Source: Slackia isoflavoniconvertens (GTDB taxonomy: Bacteria; Actinomycetota; Coriobacteriia; Coriobacteriales; Eggerthellaceae). Taken from it: a stretch of 64,000 bases of DNA. Numbering within the stretch: the stretch's first letter is position 1; each line of letters begins with the position of its first letter. The position numbers were made by a program, and so were the translations under genes. The stretch spans positions 1-64,000 of the forward strand of contig NZ_QIBZ01000001.1 in NCBI RefSeq assembly GCF_003725955.1. Reading direction: 5' to 3'. Of the stretch, positions 51,292 through 60,751 are shown piece after piece. A model generated the notes under the pieces. That model had not been told where the DNA came from. It made no database searches and was given only the letters and a program-made list of their open reading frames with translations.

Positions 51292-53880
51292 TTGAAGCTC
51301 GTCGTTACTGAGAAGAATATCGCCGCCCAGAAAATCGCCGATTTGCTGGGCATTAAAAAGCCGAAGGCCGACAAGGTCTACAACTCGCCCGTCTACCGTT
51401 TCGAACTCGATGGCGAAGAATGGGTGACCATCGGCTTGCGCGGCCACATTCTCGAGCCCGATTTCGTTGCGCAAATCGTCTACAAGAAAACGAAGGGCTG
51501 GCAGGGCGTGACTGCCGACGGCGAAGTCGTGCCTGCCGATATTCCCGATTTTCTCGCGAAACCGCCGTACAAAACCAAGCGTAAGCCGTTTTTGGCCGAT
51601 GGCGTCGCCATGGGCGCGTGGAAGATGGACGCGCTGCCGTATTTGGCATATGCGCCCATCGAGAAGCTGCCGAAGGAAAAGGACATCATTCGCAGCTTGA
51701 AGAACTTGGCCAAGAAGGCCGACGAAATCATTATCGCGACCGACTTCGACCGCGAAGGCGAGCTCATCGGCTCTGACGCGCTCGGCCAAATTAAGCAGGT
51801 GAACGATACCGCGCCGGTATTCCGTGCGCGCTATTCGGCCATCACGAAAGAAGAAATCACGCATGCCTTCACGAACCTCGTGAAGCTCGATGAAGATCTG
51901 GCCGCAGCGGGCGAGAGCCGTCAGGAAATCGACCTTATCTGGGGTGCGGTGCTCACGCGCTACCTCACTATCGTGAAATTCGCCGGTTACGGCAACGTGC
52001 GCAGCTCGGGCCGCGTTCAAACCCCGACGCTCGCGCTCATCGTCGCTCGCGAGCGCGAGCGCATGGCGTTTGTGCCCGAGGACTATTGGGTGATCAAGGG
52101 CGACTTCCAGCATGCCGCCGATGAGTTCAGCGCTCCGCACGCGACGGCTCGCTTCAAGAGCGAAGAGGCCGCGAATGCCGTTATGGCTCACGTTGAGGGC
52201 CAAACCTCCGGCGTGGTTTCCGCCATCGAGAAGAAAAAGCGCACGCAGGCTGCTCCGGTGCCGTTCAATACCACGTCGCTTATGGCCGCTGCAGCGAGCG
52301 AGGGCCTTTCTCCCGCACGCACCATGCGTCTGGCTGAAAGCCTGTACATGGACGGCTATATTTCCTATCCGCGTGTCGACAACACGGTGTATCCCGAATC
52401 GCTCGATCTCGAAGGCACGGTGAAAAAGCTTTCCGACGTTGCGGCATATCGTCCGTATTGCCAGGAACTGCTGAAGCGCGGCAAGCTTGTTGCCACGCGA
52501 GGCAAGAAGGAAACGACTGACCATCCGCCTATTCACCCCACGGCTGCCGCCGACCCCGATAAGCTCGGCGCGCCTGAGTGGAAGCTCTATAACCTCATCG
52601 CCCGCCGCTTCTTGGCGACCCTTTCCGATGCCGCCGTCATCGAAGGCACGAAGGTGACCATCGAAGTGAATGCCGAGCCGTTCGCGGTGCGTGGCGACGT
52701 CGTCGTGAAGCCGGGCTTTCGCGCCATTTACCCGTACGGCATGAAAAAAGAAGAGCAGCTGCCCGCTCTTGCCGAAGGCCAAACAGTCGATTTCAAGGGC
52801 GCCGTATGCACCAAGAAGCAGACCGAGCCGCCGGCGCGCTATTCCCAGGGCAAGCTCATTCAGGAAATGGAGCGTTTGGGCTTGGGCACCAAGGCCACGC
52901 GCCATGCGATTATCGAACGCCTTTACACGGTGAAATACGTGCAGAACGATCCTATCGAGCCAAGCCAGCTCGGCATTGCCGTATGCGACGCGCTCGGCCA
53001 GTTCGCACCGCAAATCACGAGCCCCGACATGACGGCGACGCTCGAAGAAGATATGAATCAGATTGCCGCCGGCAACAAGACCCAAAAAGACGTGGTCGAT
53101 TTGTCGCGCGACATCTTGAACGACGTGCTCAATGAGCTTTTGCCCCATCAGGAGCAAATCAAAGATGCCTTAGCCGACGCCGTGGCCGCCGACGCATATG
53201 TGGGACCGTGCCCGAAGTGCGGCAAAGACCTGCAACTGCGCGCGAGCCAGAAAACGCGCTCGATGTTCATCGGCTGTTCCGGTTGGCCTGAGTGCGATGT
53301 GACCTACCCGTTGCCGAAGGGCAAAATCGAAGCGGTCGAGGAAAAGTGCCCCGAGTGCGGCATGCCCCAAATCAAGGTGACCGCCTTCCGCAGCAAGCCG
53401 CGCATCCAGTGCATCGATCCGAATTGCCCCACGAATCACGAGCCCGATATCGTGGTGGGGAAGTGCCCGACGTGTGCCGCGAAGGGCCTCGACAAGCAGC
53501 TCATCGCATCGAAGAACCCGCGCACGCTCAAGCGTTTCATTCGTTGCGAGAACTACGAGGAATGCGAGACGAGCTATCCGCTTCCGCAATACGGCAAGCT
53601 CACCGCCACTGAGGAAACCTGCCCCGATTGCGGTGCTCCCATGGTAATCGTGACCACCGCCCGTGGCCCGTGGAAGCTGTGCCCGAACTTCAATTGCCCG
53701 GGCAAAGAGCGCGAAGCCGCCGAGAAGGCCGCGAAGGCTGAGGCGAAGAAGGCCGCGAAGGCTGAGGCGAAGAAGGCCGAAAAGGCCGAGAAAGCTGCAA
53801 AGCCCGCCGCGAAAAAGGCTCCCGCCAAAAAGACGGCCGCCAAGAAAACGACGGCGAAAAAAGCCGCTGCGAAGGAATAA
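51292..53880 (+). CDS. topA: Type IA DNA topoisomerase, archaeal-like TopA with Lys/Ala tail
   Basis: This enzyme relaxes negative supercoils through a 5'-phosphotyrosine. The 862-residue protein has a Toprim domain (KLVVTEKNIAAQKIADLLG at the N terminus, metal-binding ATDFDREGELIG near 153). The active-site Tyr is in DGYISYPRVDNTVYP near 360. Three to four C-terminal zinc ribbons (CPKCG, CPECG, CPTC, CPDCG) lie between about 640 and 805. A 50-residue Lys/Ala-rich tail resembles histone-like tails of actinobacterial TopA. The N terminus, with VTEKNIAA instead of VIVESPAKA, resembles archaeal TopA rather than standard bacterial TopA. The start is TTG 51292, fixed by GGGAGGA upstream. Three covarying repeat elements occur nearby or further on. 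Confidence 0.9.
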   Translation: MKLVVTEKNIAAQKIADLLGIKKPKADKVYNSPVYRFELDGEEWVTIGLRGHILEPDFVAQIVYKKTKGWQGVTADGEVVPADIPDFLAKPPYKTKRKPFLADGVAMGAWKMDALPYLAYAPIEKLPKEKDIIRSLKNLAKKADEIIIATDFDREGELIGSDALGQIKQVNDTAPVFRARYSAITKEEITHAFTNLVKLDEDLAAAGESRQEIDLIWGAVLTRYLTIVKFAGYGNVRSSGRVQTPTLALIVARERERMAFVPEDYWVIKGDFQHAADEFSAPHATARFKSEEAANAVMAHVEGQTSGVVSAIEKKKRTQAAPVPFNTTSLMAAAASEGLSPARTMRLAESLYMDGYISYPRVDNTVYPESLDLEGTVKKLSDVAAYRPYCQELLKRGKLVATRGKKETTDHPPIHPTAAADPDKLGAPEWKLYNLIARRFLATLSDAAVIEGTKVTIEVNAEPFAVRGDVVVKPGFRAIYPYGMKKEEQLPALAEGQTVDFKGAVCTKKQTEPPARYSQGKLIQEMERLGLGTKATRHAIIERLYTVKYVQNDPIEPSQLGIAVCDALGQFAPQITSPDMTATLEEDMNQIAAGNKTQKDVVDLSRDILNDVLNELLPHQEQIKDALADAVAADAYVGPCPKCGKDLQLRASQKTRSMFIGCSGWPECDVTYPLPKGKIEAVEEKCPECGMPQIKVTAFRSKPRIQCIDPNCPTNHEPDIVVGKCPTCAAKGLDKQLIASKNPRTLKRFIRCENYEECETSYPLPQYGKLTATEETCPDCGAPMVIVTTARGPWKLCPNFNCPGKEREAAEKAAKAEAKKAAKAEAKKAEKAEKAAKPAAKKAPAKKTAAKKTTAKKAAAKE

Positions 53881-53894
53881 CGCACCCTGCTGTG

Positions 53895-54043
53895 GCCCTG
53901 GGTCTGCCGAAGGCATGCTCAAGGCCACAGCGAGCTACCGCTCACTTCGTTCGCTATGCGCTCGCTTGGCGGCGCTTAATTATGAGATGAAAATCAAGAG
54001 TGAACGCCGACGGCCTCGTGCATGCCTTCGGCAGACCCAGGGC
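53895..54043 (+). ncRNA. Covarying-stem element, copy 1 (structured RNA or repeat)
   Basis: It starts 14 bp after topA. Positions 53895-53918 and 54020-54043 are exact 24-base reverse complements (outer stem). Inside, AGGCC (53922-53926) pairs with GGCCT (54012-54016), AGCGAGC with GCTCGCT, and CGGCG (53970-53974) with CGCCG (54005-54009). The core ACCGCTC...CTATGCGCTCGCTTGGC is shared with copies 2 and 3, but the outer stem sequence is unique. No protein frame is supported. It may also act as the topA terminator. Confidence 0.65.
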
Positions 54044-54073
54044 TAATTGTAACCAAATCGGCAGAATCGCTTC

Positions 54074-54217
54074 GACCCGGCGAGAGGGGAATACACCCGA
54101 CCGTCGGTGTTCAAATTGCTTTTTATTCTAAAATGAAACACCGCCAAGCGAGCGCATAGTGAGCCGAAGGCGAACGGTAGCTCGCTGTGGTCGAGCGCAT
54201 TCCCCTCTCGCCGGGTC
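54074..54217 (-). ncRNA. Covarying-stem element, copy 2 (inverted orientation)
   Basis: This is the same core as copy 1 on the opposite strand, 30 bp away. The outer arms 54074-54092 and 54199-54217 are exact 19-base reverse complements (GACCCGGCGAGAGGGGAAT), unrelated to copy 1's arms. The second stem is CGACC/GGTCG (54098-54102 with 54189-54193). The third is CGGTGTT/AACACCG (54105-54111 with 54137-54143), differing from copy 1 by a compensatory change. It precedes rplB. Confidence 0.65.
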
Positions 54218-54294
54218 TGCGTGATTCCGCAGGTCGGCGAACGTGCGAATTTTGTGAACTTCGCTTTCATACCCCCATTTCACTTCTAACTCCT

Positions 54295-54300
54295 TATAAT
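54295..54300 (+). promoter_or_regulatory. -10 of the rplB operon
   Basis: TATAAT at 54295-54300 is a perfect -10. No clear -35 is visible, so the promoter may need an activator or use an atypical -35. A leader of about 165 nt follows before rplB. Confidence 0.5.
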
Positions 54301-54473
54301 TTTGCAATTGCGTCCTGCTGTGTATGGATACACCCGGGCGCGTGGGAACGGAGTCGAGGGCGTGCACTCCAATAAGCGCCTCATTCGGCAATCGTTCCCG
54401 ATATGTAAGTGGAACGCCTGGTACGTGCATGGAGTGGCACGCGAGCAGGCTTCCAAGGAAGAAAGGTTGTTTG

Positions 54474-55304
54474 ATGGGAATCAAGCAATACAAGCCGACC
54501 AGCGCTGGTCGCCGCTTCCAGACGGTTTCGGATTTCGCCGAAATCACCTGCACGAAGCCCGAGAAGTCGCTGCTTGCGCCGCTGCCTAAGAAGGCCGGTC
54601 GCAACAACAAGGGTCGCATCACCACCCGTCATCAGGGCGGCGGCGTGAAGCGTCGTTACCGTATCATCGACTTCAAGCGCAACAAGGACGGCATCCCCGC
54701 CAAGGTCGCTACCATCGAGTACGACCCGAACCGTTCCGCCCGTATCGCTCTTCTCCATTACGTTGATGGCGAGAAGCGCTACATCCTTCACCCGAAGGGC
54801 CTGAAGGTCGGCGACATGGTTATGTCTGGCTCTGAGGCCGACATTAAGCCCGGCAACTCGCTTGCTCTGGCTGACATCCCTGTTGGTACCCTCATCCATG
54901 CAGTTGAGCTGCAGCCCGGCAAGGGTGCTGCGCTGGCTCGCTCCGCTGGTACTTCTATCCAGCTCATGGGTAAGGAAGGCAAGTACGCCATTCTGCGCAT
55001 GCCCTCTTCTGAGATGCGCCGCGTGCTGCTCACCTGCCGCGCGACTGTTGGCGAAGTCGGCAACGCCGAGCATGCCAACATCAAGATTGGCAAGGCTGGC
55101 CGTAACCGCTGGAAGGGTATCCGCCCGACCGTCCGTGGTACGGTTATGAACCCGGTCGACCACCCGCACGGTGGTGGCGAAGGCAAGAACAAGTCTTCGG
55201 GACGTCATCCTGTGTCTCCGTGGGGCAAGCCCACCAAGGGCCATCGCACCCGCAACCCGAAGAAGGCTTCGAGCCGCCTGATCATCCGTCGTCGCAAGAA
55301 GTAG
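54474..55304 (+). CDS. rplB: 50S ribosomal protein L2
   Basis: L2 supports subunit joining and the peptidyl-transferase centre. The 276-residue protein matches the family length, with [14 protein letters not shown] at the start, [13 protein letters not shown] near 50 and the conserved [13 protein letters not shown] near 220. ATG 54474 follows AAAGG. Normally rpsJ-rplC-rplD-rplW precede it in the S10 operon; here the upstream neighbour is topA plus two repeat elements, so this gene opens the transcription unit. Confidence 0.98.
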   Translation: MGIKQYKPTSAGRRFQTVSDFAEITCTKPEKSLLAPLPKKAGRNNKGRITTRHQGGGVKRRYRIIDFKRNKDGIPAKVATIEYDPNRSARIALLHYVDGEKRYILHPKGLKVGDMVMSGSEADIKPGNSLALADIPVGTLIHAVELQPGKGAALARSAGTSIQLMGKEGKYAILRMPSSEMRRVLLTCRATVGEVGNAEHANIKIGKAGRNRWKGIRPTVRGTVMNPVDHPHGGGEGKNKSSGRHPVSPWGKPTKGHRTRNPKKASSRLIIRRRKK

Positions 55305-55331
55305 CGCGAGCTAGAACGCTAAGGAGAAACC

Positions 55332-55601
55332 GTGAGCAGAAGTTTGAAGAAGGGTCCTTTCGTCGAGCCGCGTCTTCTCGGCCGCATTGCCGCGATGAAC
55401 GAAGCTGGCGAAAAGCACGTCATCAAGACGTGGTCGCGCTCCTCGACCATCTTCCCCGACATGGTGGGTCACACCATTGCCGTGCACGATGGTCGCAAGC
55501 ACGTGCCCGTATACGTTACCGAATCCATGGTCGGTCACAAGCTCGGCGAATTTGCGCCTACGCGCACGTTCAAGGGCCACGCCGACAAGAGCAAGAAATA
55601 A
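55332..55601 (+). CDS. rpsS: 30S ribosomal protein S19
   Basis: This 89-residue protein binds the 30S head with S13 near the decoding site. It begins [16 protein letters not shown] and contains the S19 signature [20 protein letters not shown] and [12 protein letters not shown]. It lies 27 bp after rplB with AAGGAG upstream, in the canonical S10-operon position. Confidence 0.98.
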   Translation: MSRSLKKGPFVEPRLLGRIAAMNEAGEKHVIKTWSRSSTIFPDMVGHTIAVHDGRKHVPVYVTESMVGHKLGEFAPTRTFKGHADKSKK

Positions 55602-55620
55602 GTAAGGAGGCAGACCGCAC

Positions 55621-55959
55621 ATGGAAGCTAAGGCAGTCGCCAAGTATGTGCGCGTGAGCCCCCGCAAGGCTCGCGTCGTCATCGACCAAGTCCGCGGCAA
55701 GGACGTTGTCCGCGCCCGCGAAATCCTGCGCTTCTCGGAGCGCGCTATCGCCGAGACCATTGAGAAGGTTCTCAACTCGGCCGTGGCAAATGCCGAGAAC
55801 AACCATGGCATGTCCACCGACAACCTGGTCGTGAAGGCCGCGTTCGTCGACGAAGGCCCCACGTTCAAGCGCATTCGTCCTCGTGCAAAGGGCTCTGCCG
55901 CTCGCATCCGCAAGCGCACCAGCCACATCACGATCATCGTTGCGCCGAAGGAGGCATAA
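55621..55959 (+). CDS. rplV: 50S ribosomal protein L22
   Basis: L22 lines the exit tunnel and contacts all 23S domains. The 112-residue protein has the start [20 protein letters not shown] and the beta-hairpin region ending [20 protein letters not shown] lies upstream, 19 bp after rpsS. It is in canonical order. Confidence 0.98.
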   Translation: MEAKAVAKYVRVSPRKARVVIDQVRGKDVVRAREILRFSERAIAETIEKVLNSAVANAENNHGMSTDNLVVKAAFVDEGPTFKRIRPRAKGSAARIRKRTSHITIIVAPKEA

Positions 55960-55962
55960 AGC

Positions 55963-56682
55963 ATGGGTCAGAAAGTTATGCCCACCGGCTTCCGTCTCGG
56001 CATCACCGAGGATTGGCGTAGCCGTTGGTATTCCGACAAGGACTACGCGAAGAACCTCGCTAACGACATGGAGATTCGCAAGTTCCTGGACAAGTATCTC
56101 GCCAAGGCTGCTGTTGCTAAGGTCGAGATCGAGCGCGCTGGCGACAAGGTGAAGGTCATCATCACCACCGCTCGCCCGGGCGTTGTCATTGGCAAGAAGG
56201 GCTCCGAGATCGAGCAGCTCCGCAAGGAACTCGCCAAAATCGTTGGCGGCCCGGTGAACATCGAGGTCATCGAGGTCAAGCGCCCCGAGCTCGACGCCAA
56301 CCTGGTTGCCCAGTCCATCGCTGAGCAGCTCGAAGGCCGTGTCGCGTTCCGTCGCGCCATGCGCAAGGCTGTTCAGTCCGCTCGCAAGTCTGGCGCTCTG
56401 GGCATTCGTATCCAGTGCTCTGGCCGTCTTGGTGGCGCTGAGATGAGCCGCCGCGAGTGGTACCGCGAAGGCCGTGTGCCTCTGCACACCCTGCGTGCGA
56501 AGATCGACTACGGCTTCTGCACCGCTGCTACCACGATGGGTTCCATCGGCATCAAAGTGTGGATTTACCACGGCGAAAAACTCCCCGGTGGCAAGACTCC
56601 GCAGCCTGCTCTCGAGGGCAACTCTCGTCCGTCGCGCGGCCGTCGCGACCGCAATGATCGCAACGAAAGGGGTGCTAAATAA
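55963..56682 (+). CDS. rpsC: 30S ribosomal protein S3
   Basis: S3 forms part of the mRNA entry tunnel. The 239-residue protein begins [14 protein letters not shown], has KH motif [17 protein letters not shown] near 65-80 and the C-terminal [19 protein letters not shown]. Its stop overlaps the rplP start by one base (TAATG), implying translational coupling. The C terminus has a basic Arg/Asn extension. Confidence 0.98.
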   Translation: MGQKVMPTGFRLGITEDWRSRWYSDKDYAKNLANDMEIRKFLDKYLAKAAVAKVEIERAGDKVKVIITTARPGVVIGKKGSEIEQLRKELAKIVGGPVNIEVIEVKRPELDANLVAQSIAEQLEGRVAFRRAMRKAVQSARKSGALGIRIQCSGRLGGAEMSRREWYREGRVPLHTLRAKIDYGFCTAATTMGSIGIKVWIYHGEKLPGGKTPQPALEGNSRPSRGRRDRNDRNERGAK

Positions 56683-57104
56683 TGCTAGCTCCTAAGCGCA
56701 TTCGCCACCGCAAGGTGCAACGCGGCTCTATGAAGGGCAAGGCCAAGGGCTACACCCAGCTGCATCACGGCGAGTACGGCATCCAGGCTCTCGAGGCTCA
56801 CTGGATTACCAACCGCCAGATCGAGGCCGCTCGTATCGCTATGACTCGTTACATGAAGCGTGGCGGTAAAGTTTGGATCACCATCTTCCCCGACAAGCCC
56901 ATCACCCAGAAGCCGGCTGAAACCCGCATGGGTTCTGGTAAGGGTAACCCGGAAGCTTGGGTTGCTGTCGTCAAGCCCGGCCGCATCATGTTCGAGATCG
57001 GCGGCGTCGACGAGGCTACCGCTAAAGAGGCCCTGCGTCTCGCCATTCAGAAGCTTCCTATCAAGTGCAAGATCGTTACCAAGGAATCGGAGGTGGCTGA
57101 ATAA
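56682..57104 (+). CDS. rplP: 50S ribosomal protein L16
   Basis: L16 sits near the A site and central protuberance. The 140-residue protein has [15 protein letters not shown], the conserved GEYGIQALE and [20 protein letters not shown]. It is coupled to rpsC and overlaps rpmC by one base. Confidence 0.98.
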   Translation: MLAPKRIRHRKVQRGSMKGKAKGYTQLHHGEYGIQALEAHWITNRQIEAARIAMTRYMKRGGKVWITIFPDKPITQKPAETRMGSGKGNPEAWVAVVKPGRIMFEIGGVDEATAKEALRLAIQKLPIKCKIVTKESEVAE

Positions 57105-57313
57105 TGAAGGCCGTCGAGATTCGCGAGCTCTCTTCTGACGATCTTACCGTCAAGCTGAAGGAAGCCCGTGCTGAGCTGTTCAACCTGCGCTTCCAGATGG
57201 CTACCAGCCAGCTGGACAACACCGCTCGTGTGAAGCAGGTCAAGAAGGACATCGCGCGTATTCAGACCGAAATGCGCGCCCGCGAGATCGCCGCTGCCGG
57301 CGCATTGAAATAA
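57104..57313 (+). CDS. rpmC: 50S ribosomal protein L29
   Basis: This 69-residue helical protein lies near the tunnel exit and contacts trigger factor and SRP. ELFNLRFQMATSQLDNTARV is the L29 signature. The start overlaps the rplP stop (TAATG). Confidence 0.97.
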   Translation: MKAVEIRELSSDDLTVKLKEARAELFNLRFQMATSQLDNTARVKQVKKDIARIQTEMRAREIAAAGALK

Positions 57314-57331
57314 GGATTTGGTGGGATAAAC

Positions 57332-57595
57332 ATGAGTGAAGAAACCCGTAGCTCCCGCAAGGTCCGTCAGGGCGTCGTTGTTTCCGCGGCGAACGACAAG
57401 ACCATTGTGGTTGAGATCAAGGAGCGCAAGCCTCATCCTGTCTATGGCAAGATGATGACGAGCACCAAGAAGTTCCACGCTCACGATGAGAACAACGAGG
57501 CTGGTCTCGGTGACACCGTCACCATTATGGAGACCCGCCCCATGTCCAAGATGAAGCGTTGGCGCCTCCTCGAGATCGTGGAAAAGGCCAAATAG
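57332..57595 (+). CDS. rpsQ: 30S ribosomal protein S17
   Basis: This 87-residue primary 16S-binding protein has [19 protein letters not shown], the [19 protein letters not shown] segment and [20 protein letters not shown]. It lies in canonical order, 18 bp after rpmC. Confidence 0.98.
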   Translation: MSEETRSSRKVRQGVVVSAANDKTIVVEIKERKPHPVYGKMMTSTKKFHAHDENNEAGLGDTVTIMETRPMSKMKRWRLLEIVEKAK

Positions 57596-57635
57596 CCCAA
57601 GCGTTGCGTAACTAAACTATCGGAAGGATTGCACA

Positions 57636-58004
57636 ATGATTCAGATGCAAACCATGCTGAACGTTGCCGACAACTCCGGCGCGCGCAAGGTGCAGTGCAT
57701 CAAGGTCCTCGGCGGCTCCAAGCGCCGCTATGCAGGCCTTGGCGACGTCATCATCTGCAGCGTCAAGGAGGCAGCTCCTAACGGCAGCGTCAAGAAGGGC
57801 GACGTTGTCCGTTGCGTCGTCGTTCGCGTGAAGAAGGAAGTCCGTCGCAAGGACGGTTCTTACATCCGCTTTGACCAGAACGCCGCCGTGCTGATCGACA
57901 ACTCCGGTGCTCCCAAGGGCACCCGCATCTTCGGCCCCGTGGCTCGCGAGCTGCGTGACAAGAAGTACATGAAGATCGTGTCTCTGGCACCTGAGACGCT
58001 CTAA
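57636..58004 (+). CDS. rplN: 50S ribosomal protein L14
   Basis: L14 forms an intersubunit bridge with 16S helix 14. The 122-residue protein has [18 protein letters not shown] and [27 protein letters not shown] precedes it, 40 bp after rpsQ. Confidence 0.98.
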   Translation: MIQMQTMLNVADNSGARKVQCIKVLGGSKRRYAGLGDVIICSVKEAAPNGSVKKGDVVRCVVVRVKKEVRRKDGSYIRFDQNAAVLIDNSGAPKGTRIFGPVARELRDKKYMKIVSLAPETL

Positions 58005-58020
58005 GGGAGGTGCACGAAAC

Positions 58021-58341
58021 ATGAACAGCATGAAGGTCAAAAAGGGCGACAAGGTTCAGGTCATCGCTGGTAAGGACAAGGGCAAGCAGGGCACCATTCT
58101 GCGCTCCGTTCCTACTCGCAACCGCGTTGTCGTCGAAGGCTGCGGCATCGTGAAGAAGGCCGTTCGCCCCACCCAGCAGAACCCCCAGGGCGGCATCATT
58201 TCCATGGAAGCCCCCATTCACGTTTCCAACGTGATGCTGGTCTGCCCCTCTTGCGGCAAGCCGGTTCGCACTGGCAAGCGCATCAACGACGAGGGCAAAA
58301 AGGTCCGCGTCTGCAAGAAGTGCGGCAAAGACATCGACTAG
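58021..58341 (+). CDS. rplX: 50S ribosomal protein L24
   Basis: This assembly initiator protein has a KOW motif ([20 protein letters not shown]). The 106-residue protein carries four Cys in CPSCGKPVR...VRVCKKCG, a zinc-binding C-terminal pattern seen in some L24. It is followed by a 167 bp gap with a hairpin and a new -10 before rplE. Confidence 0.97.
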   Translation: MNSMKVKKGDKVQVIAGKDKGKQGTILRSVPTRNRVVVEGCGIVKKAVRPTQQNPQGGIISMEAPIHVSNVMLVCPSCGKPVRTGKRINDEGKKVRVCKKCGKDID

Positions 58342-58375
58342 AAATAGTCCACCGGTTGAATAACCAGTGAATTTT

Positions 58376-58426
58376 AAGGCGCATCCTGCGGATTTTCTGT
58401 GGGATGCGCCTTATGCCGTGTAGAAT
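58376..58426 (+). promoter_or_regulatory. Hairpin and internal promoter between rplX and rplE
   Basis: AAGGCGCATCC (58376-58386) and GGATGCGCCTT (58402-58412) are exact inverted arms, without a long T run. TAGAAT (58421-58426) is a possible -10 and ACGCAGG/CCTGCGT a later hairpin. The ribosomal operon seems punctuated here into two transcripts. Confidence 0.45.
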
Positions 58427-58508
58427 ATGGCCCTGGCTGCCTTAGGCGGGCAGGGACGCAGGGTCGGTAATCCTGCGTTTAATTCATCGACAAAGGAGAA
58501 ACTTACCA

Positions 58509-59054
58509 ATGGCTACTCCTCGCCTGAAAGAACTGTACAAATCTGAAATCGTCTCCAAGCTGGAGAGCGAGCTCGCTATCGACAACATCAACAAGGTTCC
58601 TCGCCTTGAGAAGATCGTTGTGAACATGGGCGTCGGCGAAGCCGCGTCTGACTCCAAGCAGCTCGACGCAGCTATGAACGATATGCGCATCATCACGGGC
58701 CAGCAGCCCTGCGTCACCCGCGCCAAGAAGTCCATCGCAGGCTTCCACATCCGCGAAGGCCAGGCTATCGGCTGCAAGGTTACCCTGCGTGGCGACCGCA
58801 TGTGGGAGTTCCTGGACCGCCTGCTGTCCATGGCTCTGCCCCGCGTTCGCGACTTCCGTGGCATCTCCCCGAAGAGCTTCGACGGCCGTGGCAACTACAC
58901 CCTCGGCATCACCGAGCAGCTCATCTTCCCCGAGATTGAATACGACAAGATCGATCGTACCCGCGGCATGGACATCACCTTTGTCACCACTGCCGAAAAC
59001 AACGAACAGGCCAAGGCTCTTCTCGACGCTTTGGGCTTCCCGTTCAAGAAATAG
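58509..59054 (+). CDS. rplE: 50S ribosomal protein L5
   Basis: L5 binds 5S rRNA and contacts the P-site tRNA. The 181-residue protein has [30 protein letters not shown] and [27 protein letters not shown] lies upstream. It starts the second half of the cluster (spc-like part). Confidence 0.98.
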   Translation: MATPRLKELYKSEIVSKLESELAIDNINKVPRLEKIVVNMGVGEAASDSKQLDAAMNDMRIITGQQPCVTRAKKSIAGFHIREGQAIGCKVTLRGDRMWEFLDRLLSMALPRVRDFRGISPKSFDGRGNYTLGITEQLIFPEIEYDKIDRTRGMDITFVTTAENNEQAKALLDALGFPFKK

Positions 59055-59102
59055 TAATTCATTCGGCAAAATCCGAGTGGAGATAGAGGAAAGAAGGAAA
59101 GC

Positions 59103-59288
59103 ATGGCAAAAAAATCGATGATCGCCAAGGCTAATCGCGAGCCGAAGTTCTCGACTCGTGCCTACACCCGCTGCACCCGCTGCGGCCGTCCGCGTTCTGT
59201 GTATCGCAAGTTCGGTCTGTGCCGCGTGTGCCTGCGCGAGTTGGCTAGCAAGGGCGAACTCCCCGGCGTGACCAAGGCTTCCTGGTAG
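59103..59288 (+). CDS. rpsN: 30S ribosomal protein S14, zinc-binding type
   Basis: This 61-residue short S14 has [20 protein letters not shown] giving two CxxC pairs, the zinc-bound (C+) form. The ending LPGVTKASW is typical. Zinc-free paralogues in Actinobacteria are induced under zinc limitation; none is visible here. AAAGAAGGAAA lies upstream. Confidence 0.97.
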   Translation: MAKKSMIAKANREPKFSTRAYTRCTRCGRPRSVYRKFGLCRVCLRELASKGELPGVTKASW

Positions 59289-59380
59289 GCCCACGCTAGG
59301 TGCTTGCCGGTAAGGCGCACACGCCACGGGCGTCATTGCGTACCTCCGGCTGAGCTCATCACGAACCAAAGGAGAATCAA

Positions 59381-59779
59381 ATGACCATTAACGACCCCAT
59401 CGCAGATATGCTTACGCGCGTGCGTAACGCCAACTCTGCGGGCAAGGCGACGGTCTCGATGCCGTCTTCGAAGAAGCTCGTCGAAATCGCTCGCATCATG
59501 ACCGAAGAGGGCTATGTCCAGGGCTATGAGATCATTGAGAACTCGCCTCGCGACATTCTCGAGATCACGATGAAGTACGGCGAGAAGAAGGCGAAGACCA
59601 TTCGCGGCATCAAGCGTATTTCCAAGCCCGGCCTGCGTATTTACGCTGGCAAGGACGAACTGCCCCGCGTTCTCGGCGGCCTGGGCACTGCTATCGTGTC
59701 CACCTCCAAGGGCGTCATGGCCGACCGCGACGCTCGCAAGGCTGGCGTCGGCGGCGAAGTTATCGCATACATCTGGTAA
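59381..59779 (+). CDS. rpsH: 30S ribosomal protein S8
   Basis: This 132-residue central-domain assembly protein also represses the spc operon in E. coli. It has [19 protein letters not shown] and the C-terminal [27 protein letters not shown] lies upstream, 92 bp after rpsN. Confidence 0.98.
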   Translation: MTINDPIADMLTRVRNANSAGKATVSMPSSKKLVEIARIMTEEGYVQGYEIIENSPRDILEITMKYGEKKAKTIRGIKRISKPGLRIYAGKDELPRVLGGLGTAIVSTSKGVMADRDARKAGVGGEVIAYIW

Positions 59780-59799
59780 GGAAAGGATAGGAGCTTACT

Positions 59800-60345
59800 A
59801 TGTCTCGTATCGGCAAACAGCCCATTCCGGTTCCTGCCGGAGTTACCGTTACCATCGAAGGTAACAAAATCACCACGAAGGGCGCCAAGGGCGAACTCTC
59901 CTACGAGTTCAACCCCATGATGTCCATCGCTCAGGAAGGCGAGGAACTCATCGTTTCTCGTCCTGACGATTCCCGTGAGGCCAAGGCATTCCACGGCCTT
60001 ACCCGTTCGCTCGTCAACAACATGGTCGTTGGCGTCCACGAGGGCTACGAGAAGAAGCTCGAGCTCGTTGGCGTTGGCTACCGTGCTGCTCTGAAGGGCA
60101 ACAGCCTGGAGCTTTCTCTCGGCTACTCCCATCCGGTTGTCGTTGAGGCCCCCGAAGGCATCACCTTCACCGTGCCCGACCAGACGCACATCACCGTTTC
60201 CGGTGCCGACAAGCAGGCTGTTGGCCAGACTGCTGCCGTCATCCGTAAATGGCGTGCTCCCGAGCCTTACAAGGGCAAGGGCATTCGTTACGAGGGCGAG
60301 CAAGTTCGTCGCAAGCTTGGCAAGGCTGCCAAGGGCGACAAGTAG
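59800..60345 (+). CDS. rplF: 50S ribosomal protein L6
   Basis: L6 lies near the factor-binding site. The 181-residue protein has [31 protein letters not shown] and [20 protein letters not shown]. It is 20 bp after rpsH with AAAGGA upstream. Confidence 0.98.
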   Translation: MSRIGKQPIPVPAGVTVTIEGNKITTKGAKGELSYEFNPMMSIAQEGEELIVSRPDDSREAKAFHGLTRSLVNNMVVGVHEGYEKKLELVGVGYRAALKGNSLELSLGYSHPVVVEAPEGITFTVPDQTHITVSGADKQAVGQTAAVIRKWRAPEPYKGKGIRYEGEQVRRKLGKAAKGDK

Positions 60346-60368
60346 CTTAAGGTCTGAAGGGATATAAG

Positions 60369-60737
60369 ATGAAGAAACTCCAGAAGAAGCAGGCCGGGCT
60401 GGCTCGTCGCCACCGTCGCGTCCGCGGCAAGATTTCTGGCACCGCCGCTCGTCCGCGCCTTTGCGTTACCCGTTCCAACTCGAACCTGTACGTGCAGTTT
60501 ATCGACGATGTCGCTCATGTGACCATCTGCGGCGAGAGCACCCTGGGCGAGGCTTTCAAGGCTACCGGCAAGTCCGGTGCCAATGTTGAAGGCGCTGCTG
60601 CCATGGGCGAAATCGCTGGCAAGAAGGCCATTGAAGCTGGCATCACCGAGGTCGTTTTCGACCGCGGCGGTAACCTGTACCATGGCCGCATCAAGGCTCT
60701 GGCCGATGGCGCTCGCGCCGCTGGCCTGAAGTTCTAG
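60369..60737 (+). CDS. rplR: 50S ribosomal protein L18
   Basis: This 122-residue 5S rRNA-binding protein has [20 protein letters not shown] and [26 protein letters not shown] lies upstream. It is in canonical order. Confidence 0.98.
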   Translation: MKKLQKKQAGLARRHRRVRGKISGTAARPRLCVTRSNSNLYVQFIDDVAHVTICGESTLGEAFKATGKSGANVEGAAAMGEIAGKKAIEAGITEVVFDRGGNLYHGRIKALADGARAAGLKF

Positions 60738-60751
60738 GAAAGGGTTTGGAT

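Noticed and set aside
53919-54200. Treating copies 1 and 2 simply as one long inverted repeat (transposon ends)
   Set aside because: Each copy is itself bounded by its own different perfect arms, so two separate elements in opposite orientation explain the pattern better.
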